From a virus, in the IMG/VR virus record IMGVR_UViG_3300027730_000175, positions 1 to 21,491 of that record: 21,491 bases of DNA; one strand, 5' to 3'. This document shows, in pieces, positions 13,748 through 21,249 of the stretch; position 1 is the first letter of the stretch, and every line of letters starts with the position of its first letter. A model generated the notes under the pieces. It was not told the DNA's origin and did not search any database. It worked only from the letters and a program-made list of their open reading frames with translations. Made by a program: the position numbers and the translations under genes.

Positions 13748-14749
13748 TTAATTAATACGGACATTTTTCGATAACATCGATTTCTCTAAATCATTTGCTT
13801 TTGATTTAAATAAAGCAACTGTTTGTTTATTACCAGATACTGTCAAATCTGTTGCTGGATTTCCACTACCATTATGAACATGGTTTAATAAAGCATCTTT
13901 CATTAGTATTAAATATTCCAATAAAACATCGCCAAAAGGAACTTGATGAGCTTCTACTAATATTTTATTTAATTCATCATCTGTTATAAGAACGTCTGGG
14001 TCTGTTATATTAAATCTAGGGCTTCCATCTCTATGTGTAATAAGATTAATCTTATTTGCAACAATATTTGCTACCGTACCTCTAAGAGCAGCTTGTTGGT
14101 TCGTTGCTGGGTTTGTTACAACATCATTCTTTATTTGAATATAGGCTTGAGTTGTTGGGTTGTATTTGAAAGGATACGGGTTATTAAGATTTGGGGTTGA
14201 TTCAACAAACTTACCAGCTCTGATAACAATTTCATTTCTTTTTTGGCTAATATCTGTATTATATCTACCTTGTATTGAAACATCATCTGGTTTTGGAAAT
14301 ACACCATTTAATTCAGCTATTTGTGATGGGTTTACTGTTGGTGAAGATAGAGCAAATGTAAAACCATTTAACGCTGAATATAAATAAGGGTCCCTATCTA
14401 ACAGTGGGAGCTGTGAAATTATCGGCCCAACATATAATCTATCAGCATGTTGTTGTTGGTCACTAAAAGTAAGAATCATTACAACTTCACCTACTTTAGG
14501 TTGTATTTGTAAATGTTTTGGTAGCAACGGAAAACACCATGGTAATTCAGAATCGGTTCTGTCAGCGTCACCGCCAGTTGCGATAGGGCCTTTTATGTAT
14601 ACTTTTATTCTACCAAGTCCTCTATTTTGTTCTGGTCCTGTTTCGTTTTCTAAAACTTTTACAATACCATACTTTATATTGGTGCCTGAATTGATACCAT
14701 CGTAAACACTACCTTCGTTTCTTTGTGTTTTATTTGTACTATTAATCAT
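13748..14749 (-). CDS. gp5: Baseplate hub/spike protein with gp5-type OB fold, 333 aa
   Basis: T4 gp5 forms the central spike of the baseplate. The N-terminal part here has the gp5 OB-fold pattern: YGIVKVLENETGPEQNRGLG, then RIKVYIKGP, LPWCFPLLP (about 70-78) and QPKVGEVVMILTF (about 82-94), then DRLYVGPIIS. The C-terminal part contains LLNHVHNGSGNPATDL (about 290-305), a His-x-His segment common in phage hub proteins. Unlike T4 gp5 (575 aa) I see no T4-lysozyme domain in the middle and no long repeat region for a beta-helix needle. The start at 14749 follows the 58-aa gene's stop by one base, with AGGAGAG about 4 nt upstream, one of the few clear Shine-Dalgarno-like sites here. Confidence 0.8.
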   Translation of the reverse strand: MINSTNKTQRNEGSVYDGINSGTNIKYGIVKVLENETGPEQNRGLGRIKVYIKGPIATGGDADRTDSELPWCFPLLPKHLQIQPKVGEVVMILTFSDQQQHADRLYVGPIISQLPLLDRDPYLYSALNGFTFALSSPTVNPSQIAELNGVFPKPDDVSIQGRYNTDISQKRNEIVIRAGKFVESTPNLNNPYPFKYNPTTQAYIQIKNDVVTNPATNQQAALRGTVANIVANKINLITHRDGSPRFNITDPDVLITDDELNKILVEAHQVPFGDVLLEYLILMKDALLNHVHNGSGNPATDLTVSGNKQTVALFKSKANDLEKSMLSKNVRIN

Positions 14750-14750
14750 A

Positions 14751-14927
14751 CTACTCTCCTTTTAATCGTTTAACTAGTATCTTATTAGCATTGTCAAATC
14801 TTTTTTCTATTTCAAGCAGTTTATCAAAATCTTGAATCATTTTCAATTTTAAAGCTTCATGTTCAGCTTCCATTTTTTTAATTTCAAACAAAATTTCGTT
14901 GTTTGACATATTTTCTAAATCATTCAT
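14751..14927 (-). CDS. Small coiled-coil protein, 58 aa
   Basis: A complete ORF from ATG 14927 to TAG 14751 that fills the gap between two baseplate-region genes. The product begins MNDLENMSNNEILFEIKK and is a single long charged helix with heptad spacing, ending in KRLKGE. Its stop is one base before the gp5-like ATG, and its last codons supply the Shine-Dalgarno-like sequence for that gene, which suggests translational coupling. A small assembly chaperone or hub component is possible; function unknown. Confidence 0.65.
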   Translation of the reverse strand: MNDLENMSNNEILFEIKKMEAEHEALKLKMIQDFDKLLEIEKRFDNANKILVKRLKGE

Positions 14928-14939
14928 AGTATTAAATTT

Positions 14940-15371
14940 TTAACGTATTATACCATCTCCTATGCCCATAGCTGTTGTAAAACCTTGGCACACTACTGGA
15001 CCACCAGCGTTACCACCAAACGCTGTAACGGCCACTCCTGGAGGGATTACAACATCTACTTTGGCTTCATTTAAAATAGTGTTTACTATTTGTTGAACCC
15101 TGATTAATTCCATTGCTTCTTCAACGTTTGGTCCGTCAGCAAAAACATCACCAACAACTCTACCAGCATCTGATTGTTTGCTTATAACTTCTGATGCTAT
15201 TGCTTGTGCAGAAATTCCAGGTCTTAGCTTTGCTCCAACCATAACCAAAGGTGGTGGTAACGGTTCAACTGGTGGTTCTGGAATTTGAAAGGAGGTTAAA
15301 ATTAAATTTAAAATCCCATTAATTGATGAGAAATTAAAGCCTGATGTTGGTATTGGTTTAACGTCTGCCAT
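14940..15371 (-). CDS. Hypothetical baseplate-region protein, 143 aa
   Basis: Starts MADVKPIPTSG and has a Pro-rich stretch (IPEPPVEPLPPPL, about 30-42), a helix (NVEEAMELIRVQQIVNTIL, about 80-98) and a Gly/Val-rich C terminus (VVIPPGVAVTAFGGNAGG, then GDGIIR) of short strands and turns. The start codon overlaps the stop of the upstream 476-aa gene in a TAATG junction, so the two are probably translated together. No known motif; the Gly-rich tail does not match PAAR well enough to name it. Gene order suggests a baseplate or hub part. Confidence 0.65.
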   Translation of the reverse strand: MADVKPIPTSGFNFSSINGILNLILTSFQIPEPPVEPLPPPLVMVGAKLRPGISAQAIASEVISKQSDAGRVVGDVFADGPNVEEAMELIRVQQIVNTILNEAKVDVVIPPGVAVTAFGGNAGGPVVCQGFTTAMGIGDGIIR

Positions 15372-16801
15372 TACAATAAATTATCTAGTAAATTTCTTAT
15401 TAGGTTAGGTGGTAGCCCAATCAATGATTGTAACTGAGCTAACTTATTTGTGTTTTTTTCTATTTGTTTTTTAGCTATAGTTTGTGCTACAAGAATAGCT
15501 ATTTCTTTTAAGGCAATAGTCAATAGTATTTTAATTAATTCTACCGCAATAACTTTCATAATGTTATTAATCAAGTTTTTGTTCTTTTTGATAAAATCAA
15601 TTGGGTCACTAAATGTTGCTGTCGGCCCGTATACTATTTTATAGTTTATCAAAAATACAAGAATTACCTTTGGTGATAGAATAATTCCTACTATTGATTT
15701 AATCATCGAAACTATTATTTGTTGTATAAAATTAAGTTTTGATGAGACAACATCACTAGGGTTTGGTACATTAGCTGTACTCAAATTAGCCATGTTATTT
15801 AAGTTAGATGAAATAACATCTTTCTTTTGAGCTAACGTTGTTGCTAATAATAATTGTTGATTGTAAGAAGTCAAACTACCTATGGGTACTGAAGAAGGAA
15901 TATCATTTGCGGTTTTAATATTTTTAAAACCTCTTTTTCTAGCAGCTGCTTCAGCTTGTTGTTTTAATGTTTCTTCTTTTGAGAAACTAAACGCAGAATC
16001 ATTTATTGGCCCTTTGTTGACATTATTAACCATTTTGTCAACAACACCGTTTATTTTTTGTTCATTCTCTAAAACTTTTTGTGAGATACCAGCAACTGAT
16101 GAAACGGTACCATAAATGATATCCATTATTTTATTTAAAACATTTGCAGAATTTATTAATTGTAATGAATCAATAAAATCATTATTTAAATCAGTTAATG
16201 TTTTTGTGTCGTATGCTGGGGCCGCTGTTATCGTTAATGTATTATTAGGGTTACCGCCAGTACCTAATTCATTGAAAGTTATGTTTAAAATAGGACTACC
16301 TTGTGGCCACTGATATGTAACTGTTGGATTTTGAATTACTTCATATAGAAAAGTATTTAAATCACTACTACTTGTTAACGGTGTTACAACATCATTGTAA
16401 ATTAGTTTACCTGGAACAGAATTGGGGTCTGTTCTAAGCATATCTAAAAAATCTATTTTTCTTACTTCTATTACAATACCAGTGCCTGTTGATTGAATCC
16501 AAGTTGGTAAACTAGGGTCGACACCACAGCTAACGATTGATTTTAATTCAGTTTTTAAAGCTTTTTTTATAGCTCTTTCTATTTTAGGTAACGAATTGGT
16601 GAGTGTTTCTACAACAGTCGTTACCAATGCTTCAAAACCTACTAAAACTTTTATAAGGTCTGTTAAAAAAGTTATTGCATCACCATCATTGTTAATAGAT
16701 GGCATCGATGAGCTTGACTTTAGTTTTGGCATCCCAGAAGCTAAAGTTTTTGCGGCTGCAATTTTTCCAAAAACTTTTTTCTTTTTATTTATAACACTCA
16801 T
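15371..16801 (-). CDS. Large hydrophobic baseplate-region protein, 476 aa
   Basis: Residues 1-35 are basic and Ser/Lys-rich; 40-90 are helical; 95-195 look beta-rich (GTGIVIEVRKIDFLDML; NPNNTLTITAAPAYD); 200-345 are helical and charged. Two strongly hydrophobic stretches follow, at about 356-392 (IIVSMIKSIVGIILSPKVILVFLIN) and 415-445 (MKVIAVELIKILLTIALKEIAILVAQ). These could be membrane-interacting or buried in an oligomer. I do not recognise a family; genes of this build lie near hub genes in related phages as I recall, but I cannot show it here. TAATG overlaps at both ends tie it to its neighbours. Possible roles are a baseplate hub component or a membrane-penetrating tail-tip protein. Confidence 0.65.
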   Translation of the reverse strand: MSVINKKKKVFGKIAAAKTLASGMPKLKSSSSMPSINNDGDAITFLTDLIKVLVGFEALVTTVVETLTNSLPKIERAIKKALKTELKSIVSCGVDPSLPTWIQSTGTGIVIEVRKIDFLDMLRTDPNSVPGKLIYNDVVTPLTSSSDLNTFLYEVIQNPTVTYQWPQGSPILNITFNELGTGGNPNNTLTITAAPAYDTKTLTDLNNDFIDSLQLINSANVLNKIMDIIYGTVSSVAGISQKVLENEQKINGVVDKMVNNVNKGPINDSAFSFSKEETLKQQAEAAARKRGFKNIKTANDIPSSVPIGSLTSYNQQLLLATTLAQKKDVISSNLNNMANLSTANVPNPSDVVSSKLNFIQQIIVSMIKSIVGIILSPKVILVFLINYKIVYGPTATFSDPIDFIKKNKNLINNIMKVIAVELIKILLTIALKEIAILVAQTIAKKQIEKNTNKLAQLQSLIGLPPNLIRNLLDNLL

Positions 16802-17196
16802 TATAAATCTATTTCAGACTCGTTATCCGTTTCTTTTGATGTGTTTTTAAGCATTTCTCTGATTGATTTGAAGTCACTCAAAGAAGCTGAACCACTGCTT
16901 CTTTCTGAAATGGTTGCATCAACATCGCCACGATTTTTAATTATATCGCTTTGTAATTTTGCTAATTCTAATTTGATTCTTATTGCAGAATCTTTAATTT
17001 TAAGAAGCCCACCTTTTTCTTTAGCGATTTTTGTTAAGTCGTCAACATCGGTAGGTGTTGCACTAGTAGCAAGCTCATTTATTGTTCTTTGAGCGTCATT
17101 TATTTGTAAACAAGCATCATTATAAGTTTCTTGCATCAATGATTCGAGACTATCATTATTGTTTACCTTTACATCAGTTTTTCTTTTACGTGGCAA
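16801..17196 (-). CDS. Hypothetical charged helical protein, 131 aa
   Basis: Begins MPRKRKTDVKVNNN and continues with long charged helices (SLMQETYNDACLQINDAQRTI, about 18-38; LLKIKDSAIRIKLELAKLQSD, about 64-84), ending acidic (ETDNESEIDL). No membrane helix or metal site. Its stop overlaps the start of the 476-aa gene (TAATG), so stoichiometric coupling with that hydrophobic protein is likely; a chaperone or small baseplate subunit would fit. The upstream neighbour is the HNH endonuclease gene, 16 nt away. Confidence 0.65.
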   Translation of the reverse strand: MPRKRKTDVKVNNNDSLESLMQETYNDACLQINDAQRTINELATSATPTDVDDLTKIAKEKGGLLKIKDSAIRIKLELAKLQSDIIKNRGDVDATISERSSGSASLSDFKSIREMLKNTSKETDNESEIDL

Positions 17197-17212
17197 AATT
17201 TCTAAGTTTTAA

Positions 17213-17869
17213 TTAATTGTTATATTTATTCAAATTTCCTTCATAAACAACACCATTTATCTCCCTTGTTGTAGCCCATAATGGTTGTAAGTTAGATAAA
17301 CAATTAACTATCTTAATAGGGGTGTTTTTATCAAAAGATGACACTGGTTTAATGTGGTCTATATGCCATTGACCGTAATTATCCCAAGACATACCTTTAG
17401 TAAATAGTGATTCTAAATGTTGTTTAAGTTCTAAAGCTGAGTAACCTAACAAATCAATTGTTTTACCTTCTTTAGATTTACCCAGTCTTTTTAATGTGTT
17501 TTTTAAAAACAATCTCCATCTTAATGTGTGTGAATTTTTGTTATAGTTATAACGATATTTTTTCCTTTCATCAGTTTTTTCTAAATCACGATAATATTGG
17601 ATGTTTTCATCATAATATTCTCGTTTCTTTTTTTTAACCTCTGGTTTAGTACTATAATTCTTTAAATACTCTTTATTTTTTTCACTGTTCGCTAATCTAT
17701 ACTCTATATTATATTCAGTTATTTTAACTAAATTAGTTTCTTGATATTTAATCATGTATTTTCTAGTACATGATTTACATGTATTCCCAAAACCATCTTT
17801 AGAAGTTTTACGTTTTGTAAATTCATTAAGTGTTTTAACCAAATTACATTTATTACATGTTTTTTCCAT
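17213..17869 (-). CDS. Free-standing HNH endonuclease with N-terminal zinc finger, 218 aa
   Basis: Probable homing endonuclease of the kind scattered between genes in T4-like phages. The ATG at 17869 puts the zinc finger at once: C5-x2-C8 (CNKC) and C31-x2-C34 (CKSC). A very basic helical linker (about 35-135) follows. The HNH core is GQWHIDHIKPVSSF (166-179, with H169 and D171-H172) and NLQPLWATTREING (193-206), where the last motif residue is not His, as in several variants. A GTG further up at 17884 is possible but less likely. It sits between two intact small genes of the late operon, which supports insertion as a mobile gene. Unlike the intein's HNH domain, it has a zinc finger and a different core, so the two are independent. 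Confidence 0.87.
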   Translation of the reverse strand: MEKTCNKCNLVKTLNEFTKRKTSKDGFGNTCKSCTRKYMIKYQETNLVKITEYNIEYRLANSEKNKEYLKNYSTKPEVKKKKREYYDENIQYYRDLEKTDERKKYRYNYNKNSHTLRWRLFLKNTLKRLGKSKEGKTIDLLGYSALELKQHLESLFTKGMSWDNYGQWHIDHIKPVSSFDKNTPIKIVNCLSNLQPLWATTREINGVVYEGNLNKYNN

Positions 17870-17872
17870 ATC

Positions 17873-17880
17873 TATAAATA
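17873..17880 (-). promoter_or_regulatory. TATTTATA element directly before the HNH gene
   Basis: Minus-strand TATTTATA lies only 3 nt before the ATG at 17869. If it is a -10 element, transcription would begin at or after the start codon, so the gene would be leaderless or read from upstream. Alternatively it is a chance copy in AT-rich DNA. Confidence 0.25.
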
Positions 17881-17896
17881 TCACCGATTTAATTAT

Positions 17897-18124
17897 TTAC
17901 ATCATAGCACCATCTGGTACATTTGGTGGGTTAAGGTTTCTACCTTTTTTAATTAAAGCTGTTTGTAAAGCTTTAACCGCCATTGGTGGTAAATTTAGAT
18001 TGTCACACCCAATAGCATCACTTAATATTTGAGCGACTTCAAATTCATTAAAATAAATCATTGGTGGTATTGATTCATTCAATAAACGTCTATTCGCTTT
18101 ATCTATAGCTGATTTTTTACTCAT
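17897..18124 (-). CDS. Hypothetical protein, 75 aa
   Basis: MSKKSAIDKANRRLLNES at the N terminus, then a helical segment (FEVAQILSDAIGCDN) and a Pro/Asn-rich C terminus (NLNPPNVPDGAMM). It is the first gene of the late minus-strand operon, with a candidate late element 14 nt upstream. The N terminus contains LNE|S at residues 15-18, a possible gp21-type site, but a chance match is not unlikely. No recognisable family. Confidence 0.6.
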   Translation of the reverse strand: MSKKSAIDKANRRLLNESIPPMIYFNEFEVAQILSDAIGCDNLNLPPMAVKALQTALIKKGRNLNPPNVPDGAMM

Positions 18125-18138
18125 GATTTATATTTTAC

Positions 18139-18146
18139 TATAAATA
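18139..18146 (-). promoter_or_regulatory. Candidate late promoter element TATTTATA of the baseplate operon
   Basis: Minus-strand TATTTATA lies in the 50-nt gap between the sigma factor gene and the 75-aa gene, 14 nt before the ATG. It has no -35 element and marks the change from regulatory/glycosyltransferase genes to structural genes. Confidence 0.5.
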
Positions 18147-18174
18147 CCTCAAACAAAGGTTTTATTGCTATTTT

Positions 18175-18900
18175 CTACAACCCAGTTTGTTTTAAAAAGT
18201 CATAAAGTTGTTTATAGCGCTTCATTGCCAATCTAATGTCTTTCGTTGACAAATTGGTGTAATTCCTCATGGTTTCTAAAACAGAGTTTTTGTTATATTT
18301 GGAACCACCTTCCATAGCTTGAAATGCTGTTTCCCAATTTTCTAATATATCAATCAAAGCATAACCAACTTTTTTCTCGTTATCAGTTAGTTTCTTTTTT
18401 GCTGGTTGGTTTTCATCATTTAACTCTTCTTTTATACTATTTGTTATTTTACCTATGAAATCTTCCATAGAAAATGTTTCAGCATCTATTACGTAAGTTA
18501 AATCTGACCTTTCCTCCAAATCATCATACATATCTTCATATGAAGCGGTCTGTTTGATGTGTTTCTCGTCTTTGATTAAAAGACCTAGAATGTAGTTTTT
18601 ACTAATGGTTCCAAAATATGAATAAGCTTTTTTTCCTCTTCCACTTTCGAACTTATGTACTTTTGTCATTAAAAACGAAATGGTGTCACTATGTAAATCT
18701 TCAAATGTTTCACCTTTTCTATATAATTTGTACCTTTTAATTATCGACTCAATCATTTTATCGAGTGGCCCTCTAAGCCACTCGTTAAAAATTTGATTCC
18801 TTTCTTCTTCGTCTGTTGATTCTAAAAATTTAATTACTGCTTCTTCTTCATTTGGACCAAAATACATTTCATCTTTTCTTTTGCGTCCTCTTGCCACCAT
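18175..18900 (-). CDS. gp55: Late-transcription sigma factor (T4 gp55-like), 241 aa
   Basis: T4 gp55 replaces the host sigma factor on RNA polymerase and recognises late promoters that have only a -10 element. Residues of about 45-110 match sigma-70 region 2: DKMIESIIKRYKLYRKGETF, EDLHSDTISFLMTKVHKF (67-84) and GKKAYSYFGTISKNYILG (89-106). The basic N terminus (ARGRKRKDEMYFG) and an acidic middle (about 110-170) follow the gp55 pattern. The C-terminal 60 residues may be a degenerate region 4. T4 gp55 is 185 aa, so this one is longer. The ATG overlaps the stop of the upstream glycosyltransferase gene (TAATG). No late element precedes this operon within view, as expected for an early or middle gene. 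Confidence 0.83.
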   Translation of the reverse strand: MVARGRKRKDEMYFGPNEEEAVIKFLESTDEEERNQIFNEWLRGPLDKMIESIIKRYKLYRKGETFEDLHSDTISFLMTKVHKFESGRGKKAYSYFGTISKNYILGLLIKDEKHIKQTASYEDMYDDLEERSDLTYVIDAETFSMEDFIGKITNSIKEELNDENQPAKKKLTDNEKKVGYALIDILENWETAFQAMEGGSKYNKNSVLETMRNYTNLSTKDIRLAMKRYKQLYDFLKQTGL

Positions 18901-19697
18901 TAGACAGTTTGTTCTTGGTACGTTATGCTTCTATCTTTTGTAAAATAGTACTCTTTTTTAGCTTGAGCTAACCACCACTTGGCTTCTACTGGTGTCATAT
19001 AATCTTTATAAGACGAGAATAAAGAATCTGGTCTCTGATTCATGTGTTTATAACCAAATCTAGGGATAACCATAACTTTGATGGCTTTAAAAGTCATACG
19101 AAGTAGGAATTCATAGATGAAAGTTAGTTTGATACTTGCTTTGAAACCACCAAAGTCTTCGTAAATTGATTTCTTCATAACAATACCATCAATATTAAAG
19201 TTTTGATAAGCCAACAATGCGTTATTGTCTAAGACACCTAGTTCATCAGAAAAACTTTGGGCCCATACAGCTTCGTTTGTCAAACCAATAAATTGATTGT
19301 TTGAATCAACATCAATTACAATTGGCATAAAGATTTCAACTTCTGGATGTGCTTCACGATATTTTAAAACGTTTTTAAACCAAATTTTAGCGTATTCATC
19401 ATCCATCTCTAAGAAGCTAATCCATTCAGATTTTGCAACACTCACACCATAATTTGTTTGTGAAGCAAAGTCTGTTTGACCTTCATTTTCAGCAATTGTA
19501 ACTGATGATTTATAATCACCAAAATCAAAGGCTTTTACATATGTGGCAGCATCACTACCTTTTGGAACAACGATAACCAATTCATCTGGCCTTACTAGTT
19601 GTTCCTTTACACTTTGTACTGCATTAGTAAATAATTTTTTTGTATCATCGTTCAACTTGTGAACGGGTAAAATAACGCTTATGTTGTTTTTTTCCAT
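18900..19697 (-). CDS. Family 2 glycosyltransferase-like protein (GT-A fold), 265 aa
   Basis: The N terminus NNISVILPVHKLNDDTKKLF is the GT2 nucleotide-binding strand and helix. QTDFASQTNYGVSVAKSEW leads to FLEMDDEYAK, the DxD-equivalent site (D99, D100). NIDGIVMKKSIYEDFGGF (about 168-185) is the usual acceptor-side strand with Gly-Gly-Phe. The final GT2 [ED]-D-x-[LF] stretch is less clear; IYEFLLRMTF sits in its place. It is soluble with no membrane anchor. It starts 7 nt after the GT-B gene's stop and is translationally coupled to gp55 through TAATG. Substrate unknown. Confidence 0.82.
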   Translation of the reverse strand: MEKNNISVILPVHKLNDDTKKLFTNAVQSVKEQLVRPDELVIVVPKGSDAATYVKAFDFGDYKSSVTIAENEGQTDFASQTNYGVSVAKSEWISFLEMDDEYAKIWFKNVLKYREAHPEVEIFMPIVIDVDSNNQFIGLTNEAVWAQSFSDELGVLDNNALLAYQNFNIDGIVMKKSIYEDFGGFKASIKLTFIYEFLLRMTFKAIKVMVIPRFGYKHMNQRPDSLFSSYKDYMTPVEAKWWLAQAKKEYYFTKDRSITYQEQTV

Positions 19698-19704
19698 TTT
19701 AATC

Positions 19705-20871
19705 TTATTTAATTAAGTTGTTAGTTTCTTCTGTGAATTCGTTATACTGTGCTTCTAAATTTTTAATTAAAAAGTCAATTTCAGCTTCTCTGTTTTTAAT
19801 CAATTCACCATATATCGCTTTCATAGTTTCTTTTTGTTTCTCTTCAGTGTATTGGCCTTTACTTTCTTTGATACCTTCAAGCAAATCACTTGGTACTGAA
19901 TCTTCTAGCCATACTTTAAGGTATGTAGCAATAAGTTCTGGGATGTTAATTGTAGTATTGGTCCAAACACCGTTGTTTTTAATCAAAATATTTCCATCAG
20001 CGTCTTTGCTTTCCATCCATTCTGGTACCAAGTTAGGAATTTTGCCAATTACTGGTGTCTCACACTCCATAGCTTCAACTGGGAAGGTTCCAAAACCAGA
20101 TGGGTCATCAACCCAAATAGCCAAACAACATTTACCCAATTCTGTTGCAAATTGTTTTCTAGACAGACCTCTAAGTTCTTTAAACGTAATCCATTTGTAC
20201 ATAGGATACTGCAAGTAGAATGATTTAGCAATCTTAGCAGCATCACCATGATTCCTTGTTAAGATGGCAATCATAGGTATTTTTGGCTTATCGCTAGGTT
20301 TAAAGTATGACGGAATAGAAACTGGTACTATATGCGTTCTGATTGAAGGGAATAGAGTCGATAGATAAGACGCTTGTTTTTCGCTAGTAGTGATAACATC
20401 ATTAAAACCATAATCGGTATTCCATCTTTTACCAATTGGTAACAACTCTAAAAGATAATCGTAATTTTGAGAGAAAACAATTTTTTTACATGGGAAACCT
20501 TTCACTTGGTCCATGATGCTAGAAAATATTTCTGGGATAATAATAAAATCACTAGGGCTAATATTCAAATTTTGACTTTCAATCGATAAGTGTGGTAGAG
20601 CAGCATACTCCTCACCCAACCAATCTGAAATACCTTGACCAGACGCATCGCCTTTTAATTTGTAATCATTTTTTTCATGTAGAATAGATGCTTTATAACC
20701 TAATTCATTTAATACTTTTACATGTTCGTAAATGTTTGCGATTCCAGCGGTAGGGTTACCTTTAGTATCAATGGCAAAAAAATAAAGGCTAAAATCTTTA
20801 TTTTTCAATTTCTCCAAAACAGTCTTACCTTGGCTGATTTGTGTTTCAAATTGTTCTTTTTGTTGTTTCAT
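19705..20871 (-). CDS. GT-B fold glycosyltransferase (GT4-like), 388 aa
   Basis: Residues 1-25 are a charged helix. The N-terminal Rossmann half runs from about 26 (FSLYFFAIDTKGNPTAGIANIYEHVKVLNELGY) with the Gly-rich turn typical of GT4. The C-terminal half begins near 198 (IPMIAILTRNHGDAAKIA). The donor-binding motif DDPSGFGTFPVEAMECETPVIG (255-276) carries the conserved Glu266 and Pro273. It would use a nucleotide sugar to glycosylate an unknown acceptor. Its C terminus (QYNEFTEETNNLIK) is helical. It precedes the GT2 gene by 7 nt, so two enzymes of different fold are made from one operon, suggesting sequential sugar addition. Confidence 0.84.
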   Translation of the reverse strand: MKQQKEQFETQISQGKTVLEKLKNKDFSLYFFAIDTKGNPTAGIANIYEHVKVLNELGYKASILHEKNDYKLKGDASGQGISDWLGEEYAALPHLSIESQNLNISPSDFIIIPEIFSSIMDQVKGFPCKKIVFSQNYDYLLELLPIGKRWNTDYGFNDVITTSEKQASYLSTLFPSIRTHIVPVSIPSYFKPSDKPKIPMIAILTRNHGDAAKIAKSFYLQYPMYKWITFKELRGLSRKQFATELGKCCLAIWVDDPSGFGTFPVEAMECETPVIGKIPNLVPEWMESKDADGNILIKNNGVWTNTTINIPELIATYLKVWLEDSVPSDLLEGIKESKGQYTEEKQKETMKAIYGELIKNREAEIDFLIKNLEAQYNEFTEETNNLIK

Positions 20872-20891
20872 TTTTTTAATTTTTTGTAACG

Positions 20892-21248
20892 TTATTCTTT
20901 TTCTTTTAAGATTCCATAGTTCATTAATGTATTAAAACAAAGTTGATATGACAATGGTTTTTTTTCTAAGGCTCTATCAGCTCCTAGCGTTGTATCTTCC
21001 TCATCACCATCTTCAGATTCTAATAGTATTTCAATCATTGTTCTTAAAATATCAAAATTTGGAGCGTTGACCTCTTTCTGTTTATCAGTAATATGGATGT
21101 ATTCTTCAGTTGTTAAAATATCACCATTCACATCTTTGGTAGTTTTAAATTCTTTAATTTCAACCTTTTCATCTGGTTTTGTAATTGTGATAAATTTATC
21201 AAATGCTTTTAAATCAATGTAGTATACTACACCACCGTATTCAATCAT
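20892..21248 (-). CDS. Hypothetical protein, 118 aa
   Basis: Starts MIEYGGVVYYIDLKAFDKFI, a strand-helix opening, continues with short charged strands (EEYIHITDKQKEVNAPNFDI) and a helix (LRTMIEILLES), followed by the acidic stretch EDGDEED and PLSYQLCFNTLMNYGILKEKE. No membrane segment, metal site or known motif. Start ATG at 21248, one base after the preceding gene's stop (21250); the gap to the GT-B gene is 20 nt. It is probably in the same operon as the sigma factor. Function unknown. Confidence 0.65.
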   Translation of the reverse strand: MIEYGGVVYYIDLKAFDKFITITKPDEKVEIKEFKTTKDVNGDILTTEEYIHITDKQKEVNAPNFDILRTMIEILLESEDGDEEDTTLGADRALEKKPLSYQLCFNTLMNYGILKEKE

Positions 21249-21249
21249 G

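Noticed and set aside
14940-15371. PAAR-type spike tip in the 143-aa protein
   Set aside because: The C terminus is Gly/Val-rich, but the repeated His/Cys and Pro-Ala-Ala-Arg pattern is not seen.
17870-17884. GTG start adding five residues to the HNH gene
   Set aside because: The ATG at 17869 already includes the whole zinc finger; the added residues are uninformative.
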